From NCBI GenBank assembly GCA_017481945.1, contig JAFUOJ010000031.1:1-64000 (forward strand): a DNA stretch of 64,000 nt, read 5' to 3'. Position numbers and translations under genes: made by a program. This document shows, piece after piece, positions 17,266-25,469 of the stretch (the stretch's first letter is position 1; each line of letters begins with the position of its first letter). The stretch is from Parabacteroides sp. (lineage in GTDB: Bacteria > Bacteroidota > Bacteroidia > Bacteroidales > Tannerellaceae). The notes beneath the pieces were generated by a model, which did not search any database, was not told the origin of the DNA, and saw only the letters and a list, made by a program, of their open reading frames with translations.

Positions 17266-18749
17266 TATGCTTTTTCTTTTTTAGGTTTAACATGTTCATC
17301 GTCATATCCATCGGCTTCAGCACCCCACATTGTTAGGAATACTAACATGCCAATCACTGCAATACCAATCATACCCATAAATACATAATCCCAACTCTTA
17401 TCTGGATTTGTTTGGTTTATCAAATCAACCATATAACCAACTCCTAAGCCGGAAACAATACCACTGGCATAACCAAACAAGCCTGTCAAACCATTCGCAG
17501 TAGCAGCAGCACGATTAGTAGCCTGATTTGCTGCAGCAATACCTATCAATGCTTGCGGACCGTAGATAAAGAATCCGGCCATTGCCAAAACAACAATCAT
17601 TAACCACATAGGTGTTCCTGCTGGCATATATAAGAACAATGTCATGAATACAGCTACTCCAATCATACAGAAAACACAAGTACGATGTGCTTTCCCTTTC
17701 AAGAAACGATCTGTAAACCACCCACTTGCCAACATACCGATGATACCAAAAATTTCAAAAATCGCCACAGTCCAACCTGCATTGGTTAGAGACATTCCAC
17801 GTGCCTCTTTCAAAAATGTCGGTCCCCAGTCCAATACAGCAAAACGTACTATATATACAAAGAAGTTTGCGATACCTAAAATCCAAATCCACTTATTACG
17901 GAAAACTTTCTCGCGAATGAATGCTTTATATTCAGCATTATTTTCTTTTCCCATTTTATTTATCTTGTGAATTTCAGGTAATCCCACAGAAGAAGGGGTA
18001 TCTCGCAACATCATAAATAAACCGATAGCACCTGCAAACGCTAAAGCCGCAGGAATCCAAAAACACCATCGCCATGCTCCGATATGTGCGGCAGACTCCA
18101 TCACACTTTGCATACGTAAAGTATCGTCCATGTCTATATTTAGATTCCGTGCAATTGTAATTACAACCTCAGGACTCGCACTCAAATTAGTACCCAAAGT
18201 ACCCACGATATATCCACATAACATAGCAGCTAAACTTGCTCCAATAGAATGCGAAGTATTCCATATAGACATCTTAGTCGCTAATTCCTGCGGCGGGATC
18301 CAGTGAGTTAACAAACGAGCACACGGAGGGAATCCGCTTCCTTGTAGGAAGTTATTCAAGATTAAAATTACACCGAAATAGAAAATCAATGTATTTGTAA
18401 ACTGTGGTCCACCTGTATGTCCACCTGTAATCAGTGTACTGATATCCGCACCAAAACCAAATGCAAAGTTTGCAATTGCACAAAGTAATAAACCAATTGC
18501 CATGTGATAGCGTGCATTCAAACGGTCTGCTACCAAACCATTTAAAAAGCGTGAAACACCATACACAATGGTAATCAACGTCATAATAATACCGAAACTT
18601 GTTTTTGTAATACCATATTCAGCACTCAGTCCTGGAATTGCAAAAGAAAAGTTCTTACGAACAAAATAAAATAATGCATACCCAATCATTGTTGCAATGA
18701 TCGTACGCCACTGCCAGTATTTAAATAATTTATTAGATTCCATTTTCAT
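17265..18749 (-). CDS. GlpT/UhpT-family organophosphate antiporter (paralogue)
   Basis: 494 residues, 12-helix major facilitator of the organophosphate:phosphate antiporter family. It shares FVRKNFSFAIPG, GSGFPPCARLLTHW, SIWNTSHSIG and FIYGPQALIGI with GlpT, but is clearly a different branch, with an extra extracellular stretch around 110-135 and 180-215. The substrate may be another phosphorylated compound. Because glpT itself is present in the same operon together with an sn-glycerol-1-phosphate dehydrogenase, G1P or a glycerophosphodiester is an attractive guess. Spacing to the dehydrogenase gene is 26 bases. Confidence 0.85.
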   Translation of the reverse strand: MKMESNKLFKYWQWRTIIATMIGYALFYFVRKNFSFAIPGLSAEYGITKTSFGIIMTLITIVYGVSRFLNGLVADRLNARYHMAIGLLLCAIANFAFGFGADISTLITGGHTGGPQFTNTLIFYFGVILILNNFLQGSGFPPCARLLTHWIPPQELATKMSIWNTSHSIGASLAAMLCGYIVGTLGTNLSASPEVVITIARNLNIDMDDTLRMQSVMESAAHIGAWRWCFWIPAALAFAGAIGLFMMLRDTPSSVGLPEIHKINKMGKENNAEYKAFIREKVFRNKWIWILGIANFFVYIVRFAVLDWGPTFLKEARGMSLTNAGWTVAIFEIFGIIGMLASGWFTDRFLKGKAHRTCVFCMIGVAVFMTLFLYMPAGTPMWLMIVVLAMAGFFIYGPQALIGIAAANQATNRAAATANGLTGLFGYASGIVSGLGVGYMVDLINQTNPDKSWDYVFMGMIGIAVIGMLVFLTMWGAEADGYDDEHVKPKKEKA

Positions 18750-18775
18750 GTATTAGAAATTATAAACAAAAAAGA

Positions 18776-20119
18776 TCAATTTACAGGCCATACTCCGTCT
18801 TTTCCAAAAATATGATTTGTCCATTCGTCAATCTTACATGTACGTATTGCCAAATCTAAGATAGTAAAACGACGACGAATATGCTGTGCTTCGATAATAC
18901 TATCACGTAAACGAGCTCTTGAAATGCCAATTTGTTCCGGCTTTGTAGGAGCACCAACAGCATCCAAACGTCTTACAGCTTCATCAACAGTAACCAATTG
19001 TTTTGCCAACCGTTCCTTAATCACATCCCAATTTTCCACTAAACGACTCAATTGTTCACGTAATTCATCTTTTGAAACATACTTAGCCTTTATTTCTGTA
19101 GCACCAATCATTGGGAAATCTGTTCCTTTAAACATTTCTATAGCCTTTTCTTCAGCTTCCTCTAAAGAAGGCCAAGCTGCTACACAAGCCTCAATGTCTA
19201 AGGATTTCATATCACTTTTCATCAGTTCTTCATAGAAAGCTAAAGAGACCAAAGTTCCTATGCTTACCTGAAAACCATGCGAAGGAGTTACTCCATTCTC
19301 CATAACATGATGTTGCATATTCCATAAATGACTAAATTGATGTTCAGCACCACTGGCTGGACGACTTGATTTCGGATAGGCCTGCATTGCAAAGCCTCCT
19401 AATAATAGGCCTTCAATCAATCTACTCAATGCTTGTTCTTCACCATTCCGAGCTCCTATAGGATCACTTAAAGCGTCCTGTAAACCATCCTGCACAATAG
19501 AAAATGCCAAATCATCAATCGGTTCAACACCTAATCCATCTGCTATAATCCAATCTGCACCAGCTGGTACTTTCGCAAATAAATCACCAAAACCACTGGC
19601 TGTCATATCCTTGGGAGCAGTAGCTATAACATCAATATCAGCAACTAATGCTTGTGGAGCAGCACATGCAAAAGTTTGCTTTGCTCCATCCTTTGTAATA
19701 GAAGCACCAAATGCTGTATATCCATCCATTGAAGCTGCTGTAGCAACAGTCATATACCGACGATTATTATGTGAAGATGAAAGCTTTGTTGTATCATTTA
19801 TTGTCCCCGAACCCACTGCAATAGCAATAGCCTCCGTCTTGGCCAAATGAACGTCCAGACGTTCTATAAACTTCCATTCAGCATGCATATCGGGCTCATC
19901 AAAAATAAAAGGAACATCTTGTTCTACTCCTCCCTCTTCTAAAAAACGTTGTACAGCTTTACCTGCTACTTCAAACGTAGTTTTATCAGCAACAATAATC
20001 GCCCGTTTTCCAGGGAATTGTTCTTTAAAAAGAGTTGCTATAGAAGACAAAACTCCTTTTCCTAAAAGAAGTGCTTTTGTCTGCGTTGCATTTTCTAATG
20101 CCAGTTTTACTCTATCCAT
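18776..20119 (-). CDS. araM: sn-Glycerol-1-phosphate dehydrogenase (AraM/EgsA type)
   Basis: 447 residues, iron-alcohol-dehydrogenase-like superfamily. Interconverts dihydroxyacetone phosphate and sn-glycerol-1-phosphate with NAD(P)H. Visible motifs are the nucleotide loop VGSGTINDTTKLSS, TAASMDGYTAFG, the metal Asp in SGFGDLFAK, and metal His in SGAEHQFSHLWN and HGFQVSIGTLVS. It is slightly longer than Bacillus AraM. The enzyme handles the archaeal-type enantiomer, which makes its place between glpABC and two glycerol-phosphate transporters notable. Gap of 25 bases to glpC. Confidence 0.9.
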   Translation of the reverse strand: MDRVKLALENATQTKALLLGKGVLSSIATLFKEQFPGKRAIIVADKTTFEVAGKAVQRFLEEGGVEQDVPFIFDEPDMHAEWKFIERLDVHLAKTEAIAIAVGSGTINDTTKLSSSHNNRRYMTVATAASMDGYTAFGASITKDGAKQTFACAAPQALVADIDVIATAPKDMTASGFGDLFAKVPAGADWIIADGLGVEPIDDLAFSIVQDGLQDALSDPIGARNGEEQALSRLIEGLLLGGFAMQAYPKSSRPASGAEHQFSHLWNMQHHVMENGVTPSHGFQVSIGTLVSLAFYEELMKSDMKSLDIEACVAAWPSLEEAEEKAIEMFKGTDFPMIGATEIKAKYVSKDELREQLSRLVENWDVIKERLAKQLVTVDEAVRRLDAVGAPTKPEQIGISRARLRDSIIEAQHIRRRFTILDLAIRTCKIDEWTNHIFGKDGVWPVN

Positions 20120-20144
20120 ATTTATTATATACTATTTTTATTCC

Positions 20145-21380
20145 TCATTTATTTAAACGCTCTGTCTCCTCCACATCTAATGCATCTGCCAAAATAGAAA
20201 TCGGATTTTCAACTGTTACTCCCGTACTCATCTCTATTTGCCATTTACAGGTTTCACAATCGGTAGCAACCAAATCCACATTCAATCCCTGGATCTGTTT
20301 AAACAAGGGTTCTCCTATCTTTTGAGAATAAGGATAATTTTCTTTCTTAAAACCATATGTTCCGGCAATACCACAACATTGTGAATCTAACATAATAAAG
20401 TCTATTCCTGGAATCATCTGTAATAAAGACGTCGAATAAATAGCCCAACCTAATTTTTCCATATGGCAAGGAGTATGATAAGCTATTCGTTTCTGATATT
20501 CTTTCTTAAAAGATAATTTGACTTTACCGGAATCCACTAACTCAAAAATAAACTTGGTAGCCAACATAATATTATCCCGTACATCCGTATTATCAACTTG
20601 CAATAAATGTGGATATTCATCACGCATAGTAAATGTACAAGTTGAACTTGTTGTCAAAACAGGAGTACCTGATTGGACAGCTTTACGAGCAGAAGCCATA
20701 TTAATTTCAGCCTGTTCTTTCGCCTGAGCTGCCATTCCATTTGCAATTAAAGCAACTCCACAGCATTTTTCTTTCTCTAACAGACGAACTCCATATCCAA
20801 TCGCATTCAAGATTTTCACAAAATCCTTACCCAACTTCGGATAATTGTAGTTCGCATAACAACCATGAAAATAACTTACATATTTATTGAAATTATTCTG
20901 CTTCCCTACTGCATTCTTCTTAAACCAAGTTTCAAACTTCTGTCCACTATATGCAGGAAAAGTACGACGGTGATCTATCGATAATACTTGATCCATCAAA
21001 CTTTTCACCGGAGATAGCTTTAATGAAGCATTCACCAATGGAGCAAATGTCGTTGCCAAAGACCCCATTATATCCGTATTTGCCAACATATAATCACGCA
21101 ACTTCGGTTTTTTCTTACTATACTTCAAACGAGCCGACTGAATAATATCCCCAATCTTCACATTCGACGGACAAGCCACTTCACACCGTTTACAGTTTAA
21201 ACAGAAATCAAGTGAATCATCATAGAAATAGGGATTCTTCAATCGATAGCGCTCCCCATCAGGACCAGCTTGTTTTGGTCCTGGATACTCAGGATTAACA
21301 GCCGTTACAGGGCAGTAAACAGTACAAACGGTACATTTTATACACTGCTCAAAACTTTTATCGTCTTTGTTCTGTTCCAT
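20145..21380 (-). CDS. glpC: Anaerobic glycerol-3-phosphate dehydrogenase subunit C
   Basis: 411 residues. Membrane-associated iron-sulfur subunit that passes electrons from GlpAB to quinone. Two N-terminal [4Fe-4S] motifs, CIKCTVCTVYCPV and CLNCKRCEVACPS, are followed by two cysteine-rich CCG domains (HGCYANYNYP...EKCCGVA and HTPCHMEK...SQCCGIAGTYG). Length fits E. coli GlpC. Follows glpB by 18 bases. Confidence 0.95.
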   Translation of the reverse strand: MEQNKDDKSFEQCIKCTVCTVYCPVTAVNPEYPGPKQAGPDGERYRLKNPYFYDDSLDFCLNCKRCEVACPSNVKIGDIIQSARLKYSKKKPKLRDYMLANTDIMGSLATTFAPLVNASLKLSPVKSLMDQVLSIDHRRTFPAYSGQKFETWFKKNAVGKQNNFNKYVSYFHGCYANYNYPKLGKDFVKILNAIGYGVRLLEKEKCCGVALIANGMAAQAKEQAEINMASARKAVQSGTPVLTTSSTCTFTMRDEYPHLLQVDNTDVRDNIMLATKFIFELVDSGKVKLSFKKEYQKRIAYHTPCHMEKLGWAIYSTSLLQMIPGIDFIMLDSQCCGIAGTYGFKKENYPYSQKIGEPLFKQIQGLNVDLVATDCETCKWQIEMSTGVTVENPISILADALDVEETERLNK

Positions 21381-21398
21381 ATTCTCTATCCTGATTTA

Positions 21399-22622
21399 TT
21401 ATTTAAGAATTTCTTGAGCGACATTCAGTGATGTAAGAATAGAAACACCTGCTCCACATCCTTCTTTAATCGCATTAAAACCACTCAACACCGCACCTAC
21501 GGCATACATATTTAATAAAGTTTTTCCTTCTTTCTTTACTCGGAAATTTTTATCTGTTGCAACTCCAAACTTCATATAGGGTTGTGGCTTGAATAGATCT
21601 CTATCATACCATTCAGAACGTGCACCATTAAAATCAACGTCCAAACCTAATATAGGTTCATACACTTGATTAGGAGAAGCAACAATACCATGACTAAAGA
21701 AACTGCCTGTCGCCAACACAAAATGATCCGCTTCAAACTTCAGGTCTCCATGATTATTTGTCTGAATACTTTGTAGCTTATCACCAACAATTTCACCTTT
21801 TAAAACCGTATCTCCAAGCATATAAATACCACCAAGCTCTTGAAAACGTTTACGAAGCATAATTTGCGTACGAATTCCAGGAACTGAAGGAGGAAGAGTT
21901 GCTATAAAATGTAATGGCTTTTGAACCTTTTGTTTCAAGATTGAAACAGATTCTTTATCTAACAAGCCAACAACCGTTGGCATTAATATAGCTTCTACAT
22001 CTTTCGCAACAGCATTAATTTCTTTTGCTAAATGCTCAAGAGTTTCATTAACTAAAACCTTTGCAATATTAGTTGCACGCATTTCTGTCGGATTCTTACG
22101 AATTCTTTCTAACTCTGGTAAAGAGATAGCCGCAACCGAACATTCAACTCCCTGTTTTGCCAATCCTGAAGCCACAAAACTAGTATGAAAATCCAAGAAT
22201 CCTTCAATATTTAATACTATGACCTTTTTCCAAGGCATGTGTTTTGGATCATCCACTTTAGCATATTCTTCCATCGTTAACCAAGCAGGCTTTAATAAAC
22301 CTAATGGTGTCACCCGATAATGATTTTGTTCCACTGAACCCACCAATGGAATATTCATTTCGCTAAAGAAAGTTTTCACCTCTGTTGCCAATGTCTTTAT
22401 CTTTTCTACTCCTAATTTAGAATATGGATGAGAATCTTCCAGTTTAGCGATAGCGTCTAAAGGATTTCCTTCATTACCATATAATTCAAAAGAGCCCGAG
22501 AAAAAGTGTAGTGCACTTTGTCCCGAAGAAACTATCAAACATTTCTGTCCCTTTTTAGCCAAGGAGATACCAGTCACCAATCCGCTTAATCCCCCACCTA
22601 TTGTTATTGTATCAAATCTCAT
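21399..22622 (-). CDS. glpB: Anaerobic glycerol-3-phosphate dehydrogenase subunit B
   Basis: 407 residues. Flavoprotein subunit of the GlpABC complex. N-terminal dinucleotide-binding motif TIGGGLSGLVTGISLAKKG and C-terminal FAD-contact region NMYAVGAVLSGFNAIKEGCG. The C-terminal GAGVSILTSLNVA helix is typical of GlpB. Starts 11 bases after glpA, as in the enterobacterial glpABC operon. Confidence 0.93.
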   Translation of the reverse strand: MRFDTITIGGGLSGLVTGISLAKKGQKCLIVSSGQSALHFFSGSFELYGNEGNPLDAIAKLEDSHPYSKLGVEKIKTLATEVKTFFSEMNIPLVGSVEQNHYRVTPLGLLKPAWLTMEEYAKVDDPKHMPWKKVIVLNIEGFLDFHTSFVASGLAKQGVECSVAAISLPELERIRKNPTEMRATNIAKVLVNETLEHLAKEINAVAKDVEAILMPTVVGLLDKESVSILKQKVQKPLHFIATLPPSVPGIRTQIMLRKRFQELGGIYMLGDTVLKGEIVGDKLQSIQTNNHGDLKFEADHFVLATGSFFSHGIVASPNQVYEPILGLDVDFNGARSEWYDRDLFKPQPYMKFGVATDKNFRVKKEGKTLLNMYAVGAVLSGFNAIKEGCGAGVSILTSLNVAQEILK

Positions 22623-22633
22623 GAGAATACGAT

Positions 22634-24271
22634 TTATTTTTGTTCAGCGAATAAGTCAAGCCCACAAACTCCCTCATAAATCCAAGAGGTAAATTGTGTT
22701 TCACATAACGTTTCATTCCAAGCGACAGGGTACATTCCATGCCAACGTTCATTCAAGAAATCGGCCAAATCTTCTTGCGCTTTTTCTGCACATCCATTAG
22801 CTTTACTTAATAAACCAGCTGCACGACACGCACAAAGCTCTCCCTGGCAAGTACCCATTCCCACACGTGTACGACGACGCAAGTTAATCAAATTGTGAAC
22901 ACGCAATTCTTCTATTGCATAATTTACTTCCCCTATAGAAACTTCTTCACACTCACAAACCAAAGAACGATCATATCTATTATCAGCCGAAATCTTTTTA
23001 CTTCTTGTACCATGACGTCCTTCCGCTGCACGACTTCCTATATTAGGTTTAGGCACCGAATAATTTTTATTATTCTTTTCACTACCTTCTTCTTGTTCAC
23101 TTTCAGAACCAGGCAAACAAATCTCTGCAGTTTGACATTTCTTTGTATTACCTAATTTTTTACAAGCTAAATCAGTTGCCCATTCCGCCATTAAGCGATA
23201 GGTCATCAACTTTCCACCAGTAATAGTGATAAAACCAGGTATATCATCACGAGTTTCATGGTCTAAACAAACAATGCCACGACTAATACTTCGCCCGGAA
23301 GGATCATTATCCGCTGCCACCAAAGGACGTACTCCTGCATAGGCTCGCAAAATGCGTGTATTAGCCAAGCACGGGGCTAATTTTTCTCCCTCACGTAGTA
23401 ATAAATCTACCTCCTCGGGAGTTACCTGCATATTGTCTATTTCTTCATAAGGCACGCGACTAGACGTTGTCCCAATTACACAAATCGTATCACCGGGAAC
23501 AAGAATATCTGCATCTGCTGGTTTTCGACAACGATTCAACACTAAATTATTCACACGATGTCCAAAAATCAATAATGCACCTTTCGCAGGAAACATATTC
23601 ACAGTTGCACCTGCCATTGCAGCAATACGATGTCCCCAAATACCTCCGGCATTAATTGTTATATAAGCAAATATCTCAACTGTCTCTTTTGTACGATTGT
23701 TTAACAATTTTACGCCAACAACTCGTTTACCATCCTTAATAAAATCTATTACTTCATGATAAGTCAATACTTCCGCTCCATGTAAACGTGCGTCTAATGC
23801 ATTTGCAGTTGTCAGACGAAATGGATCTACAGATCCGTCAGGAACACGTACTGCACCTATCAATGTTTTATTAACTGATGGTTCTAATCGTTTCGCTTCT
23901 TCTGGATCAATTGCTTCTGCACGAATACCAGCACGTGTACAAGCATCAATAAATGTATTTTGGAAACTCAAATCATCTTCCGGTAAAGTAATAAATAACC
24001 CATCTGTCTCTTCTACACAATGACGAGCTACTTTCCTTAAAATCATATTTTCTTTTATACACTCTGTAGCTGACTCTTGATCAGTTACTGCATATCTGGC
24101 TCCACTATGAAGAAGTCCGTGATTACGTCCCGTTGCTCCTGTCGTTAAATCCGACCGTTCTACTAAAAGAGTTTTTAACCCACGCAACGCACAATCACGA
24201 GCTGTACCAGCACCCGTAATACCACCACCGATGACAATCACATCAAAATGATTTCGCTTATTTTCTCCCAT
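22634..24271 (-). CDS. glpA: Anaerobic glycerol-3-phosphate dehydrogenase subunit A
   Basis: 545 residues. Catalytic FAD subunit oxidising sn-glycerol-3-phosphate to dihydroxyacetone phosphate under anaerobic conditions. N-terminal Rossmann motif VIVIGGGITGAGTARDCALRG, then TGATGRNHGLLHSGARY. The substrate domain contains YAGVRPL. The C-terminal BFD-like [2Fe-2S] domain has CECEEVSIGE and GTCQGELCACR. First gene of the operon, with a candidate promoter at 24342-24349. Confidence 0.95.
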   Translation of the reverse strand: MGENKRNHFDVIVIGGGITGAGTARDCALRGLKTLLVERSDLTTGATGRNHGLLHSGARYAVTDQESATECIKENMILRKVARHCVEETDGLFITLPEDDLSFQNTFIDACTRAGIRAEAIDPEEAKRLEPSVNKTLIGAVRVPDGSVDPFRLTTANALDARLHGAEVLTYHEVIDFIKDGKRVVGVKLLNNRTKETVEIFAYITINAGGIWGHRIAAMAGATVNMFPAKGALLIFGHRVNNLVLNRCRKPADADILVPGDTICVIGTTSSRVPYEEIDNMQVTPEEVDLLLREGEKLAPCLANTRILRAYAGVRPLVAADNDPSGRSISRGIVCLDHETRDDIPGFITITGGKLMTYRLMAEWATDLACKKLGNTKKCQTAEICLPGSESEQEEGSEKNNKNYSVPKPNIGSRAAEGRHGTRSKKISADNRYDRSLVCECEEVSIGEVNYAIEELRVHNLINLRRRTRVGMGTCQGELCACRAAGLLSKANGCAEKAQEDLADFLNERWHGMYPVAWNETLCETQFTSWIYEGVCGLDLFAEQK

Positions 24272-24341
24272 GAAATTTATGTTGCTTCAGTTTTTTAATG
24301 GTAAAAATTTAAGAAAACGACCACACTATAGGCCATCAGCA

Positions 24342-24349
24342 CAAAAGTA
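24342..24349 (-). promoter_or_regulatory. Candidate -7 element for the glpA operon
   Basis: TACTTTTG on the minus strand fits TAnnTTTG, giving a leader of about 65 bases before the glpA ATG at 24271. No clear -33 box. No inverted repeat that could serve as an operator was seen in 24272-24440. Confidence 0.5.
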
Positions 24350-24440
24350 ACGAATAATATTAAAATCTGCACTACTTTACGCTTTATTTCCTCAAAAAAA
24401 GTTTAAAAGAGAAACAAAATTCTAAAACCTTCACTTCATT

Positions 24441-25370
24441 CTAAAGTGGTTCTATCCCTTCCACTGCAAGCAAATAGTTCTTCAAATTACCACTTTTCAT
24501 TAATCGCTTATAAGATTTACGTTCCAACTCTGAGTCCATATATTCCCAGAACAAGCGCAACTTACTATGTAATTGAGTTTCACTATTCACTATTTTCTCA
24601 TAATGAGCTTTTAATTGCTGATGCATTTCTATTAATTGCAACCGCCTTTCATCCCAAGACATTTCTTTTCCCAAAATATATTCAGCAGCCAATGAAGGTC
24701 GTGCTAATAAACCTCGACCGATCATTACTCCTGCTAAATTAGGATAAGTCTCTTCTATATATTGAATATCAGCTATTGTTTTTATATCTCCATTATAAAA
24801 CAAAGGATGTCTACAATTTCCCAAAAAGGAAGTAAAAGCCTCTTTATCAACGTCCCCCTTATATTGCTGTTTCCCAATACGAGGATGAAGTGTTATCTGT
24901 CTTAATGGAATATTATTTAACAGCTCAAGAACCGGCCTCCATTCCTCTTTATCTTCCCATCCTAAACGCATTTTCACTGAAAATTCAATATTCGGTTTAA
25001 ACTGAATAGATTTAACAATTTCCTCTACTATATCCAAATGGACTAATAAACCAGAACCCCTTCCGTGCTTTGCCTGCATTGGGAAAGGACATCCCATATT
25101 CAAATCAATCCTTTTATATCCTTTTTCCTCAATAACTTTCACTAAATAGTCAAACTCTTTCAAAGACTTCATAATTATTTGAGGAATCACAGGAACACCC
25201 ACATTATGAGTTGGTTCAATATCTCTTAAATCTTTATTCCGTATACCACCTCCTTCCATTCGTAAAAAAGGAGTATAATAAGTATTTACACCACCAATTA
25301 ATTGATGGTGTAACCTTCTGTATATATCATCCGTATATCCTTGCAAAGGAGCAAAATGTATTGGTATCAT
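24441..25370 (-). CDS. tRNA-dihydrouridine synthase
   Basis: 309 residues from the chosen start. FMN enzyme that reduces uridines in tRNA. The TIM barrel opens with IPIHFAPLQGYTDDIYR. RIDLNMGCPFPMQAKHGRGSG carries the catalytic Cys of the family, and ITLHPRIGKQQYKG and VMIGRGLLARPSL bind FMN. The frame is open to an earlier ATG at 25421, but the -7 element at 25419-25426 places the transcript start inside that extension, so the ATG at 25370, which begins exactly at the family N terminus, is preferred. Confidence 0.9.
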   Translation of the reverse strand: MIPIHFAPLQGYTDDIYRRLHHQLIGGVNTYYTPFLRMEGGGIRNKDLRDIEPTHNVGVPVIPQIIMKSLKEFDYLVKVIEEKGYKRIDLNMGCPFPMQAKHGRGSGLLVHLDIVEEIVKSIQFKPNIEFSVKMRLGWEDKEEWRPVLELLNNIPLRQITLHPRIGKQQYKGDVDKEAFTSFLGNCRHPLFYNGDIKTIADIQYIEETYPNLAGVMIGRGLLARPSLAAEYILGKEMSWDERRLQLIEMHQQLKAHYEKIVNSETQLHSKLRLFWEYMDSELERKSYKRLMKSGNLKNYLLAVEGIEPL

Positions 25371-25418
25371 ATCTAACTCTAACTTATTTTCAAATACAGA
25401 TATAACAAATTCAACAGA

Positions 25419-25426
25419 CAAACTTA
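25419..25426 (-). promoter_or_regulatory. -7 element for the dihydrouridine synthase gene
   Basis: TAAGTTTG on the minus strand fits TAnnTTTG; expected transcript start near 25412. It decides the gene start at 25370 over 25421. Confidence 0.55.
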
Positions 25427-25429
25427 TAA

Positions 25430-25463
25430 AAAACTTCTAAATCTAAGTACCTTCTGTTAGATT
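25430..25463 (-). terminator. Terminator after the GH106-like gene
   Basis: Stem AATCTAA / TTAGATT (25440-25446 with 25457-25463), followed on the minus strand by TAGAAGTTTTTTAT. It lies just after the stop at 25470 and before the dihydrouridine synthase promoter. Confidence 0.65.
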
Positions 25464-25469
25464 CTAATT

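Noticed and set aside
24401-24415. GTTTAAAAGAGAAAC, resembling a single GTTTC/GAAAC-type dyad
   Set aside because: Single copy with imperfect arms in an AT-rich region; no periodic neighbours.
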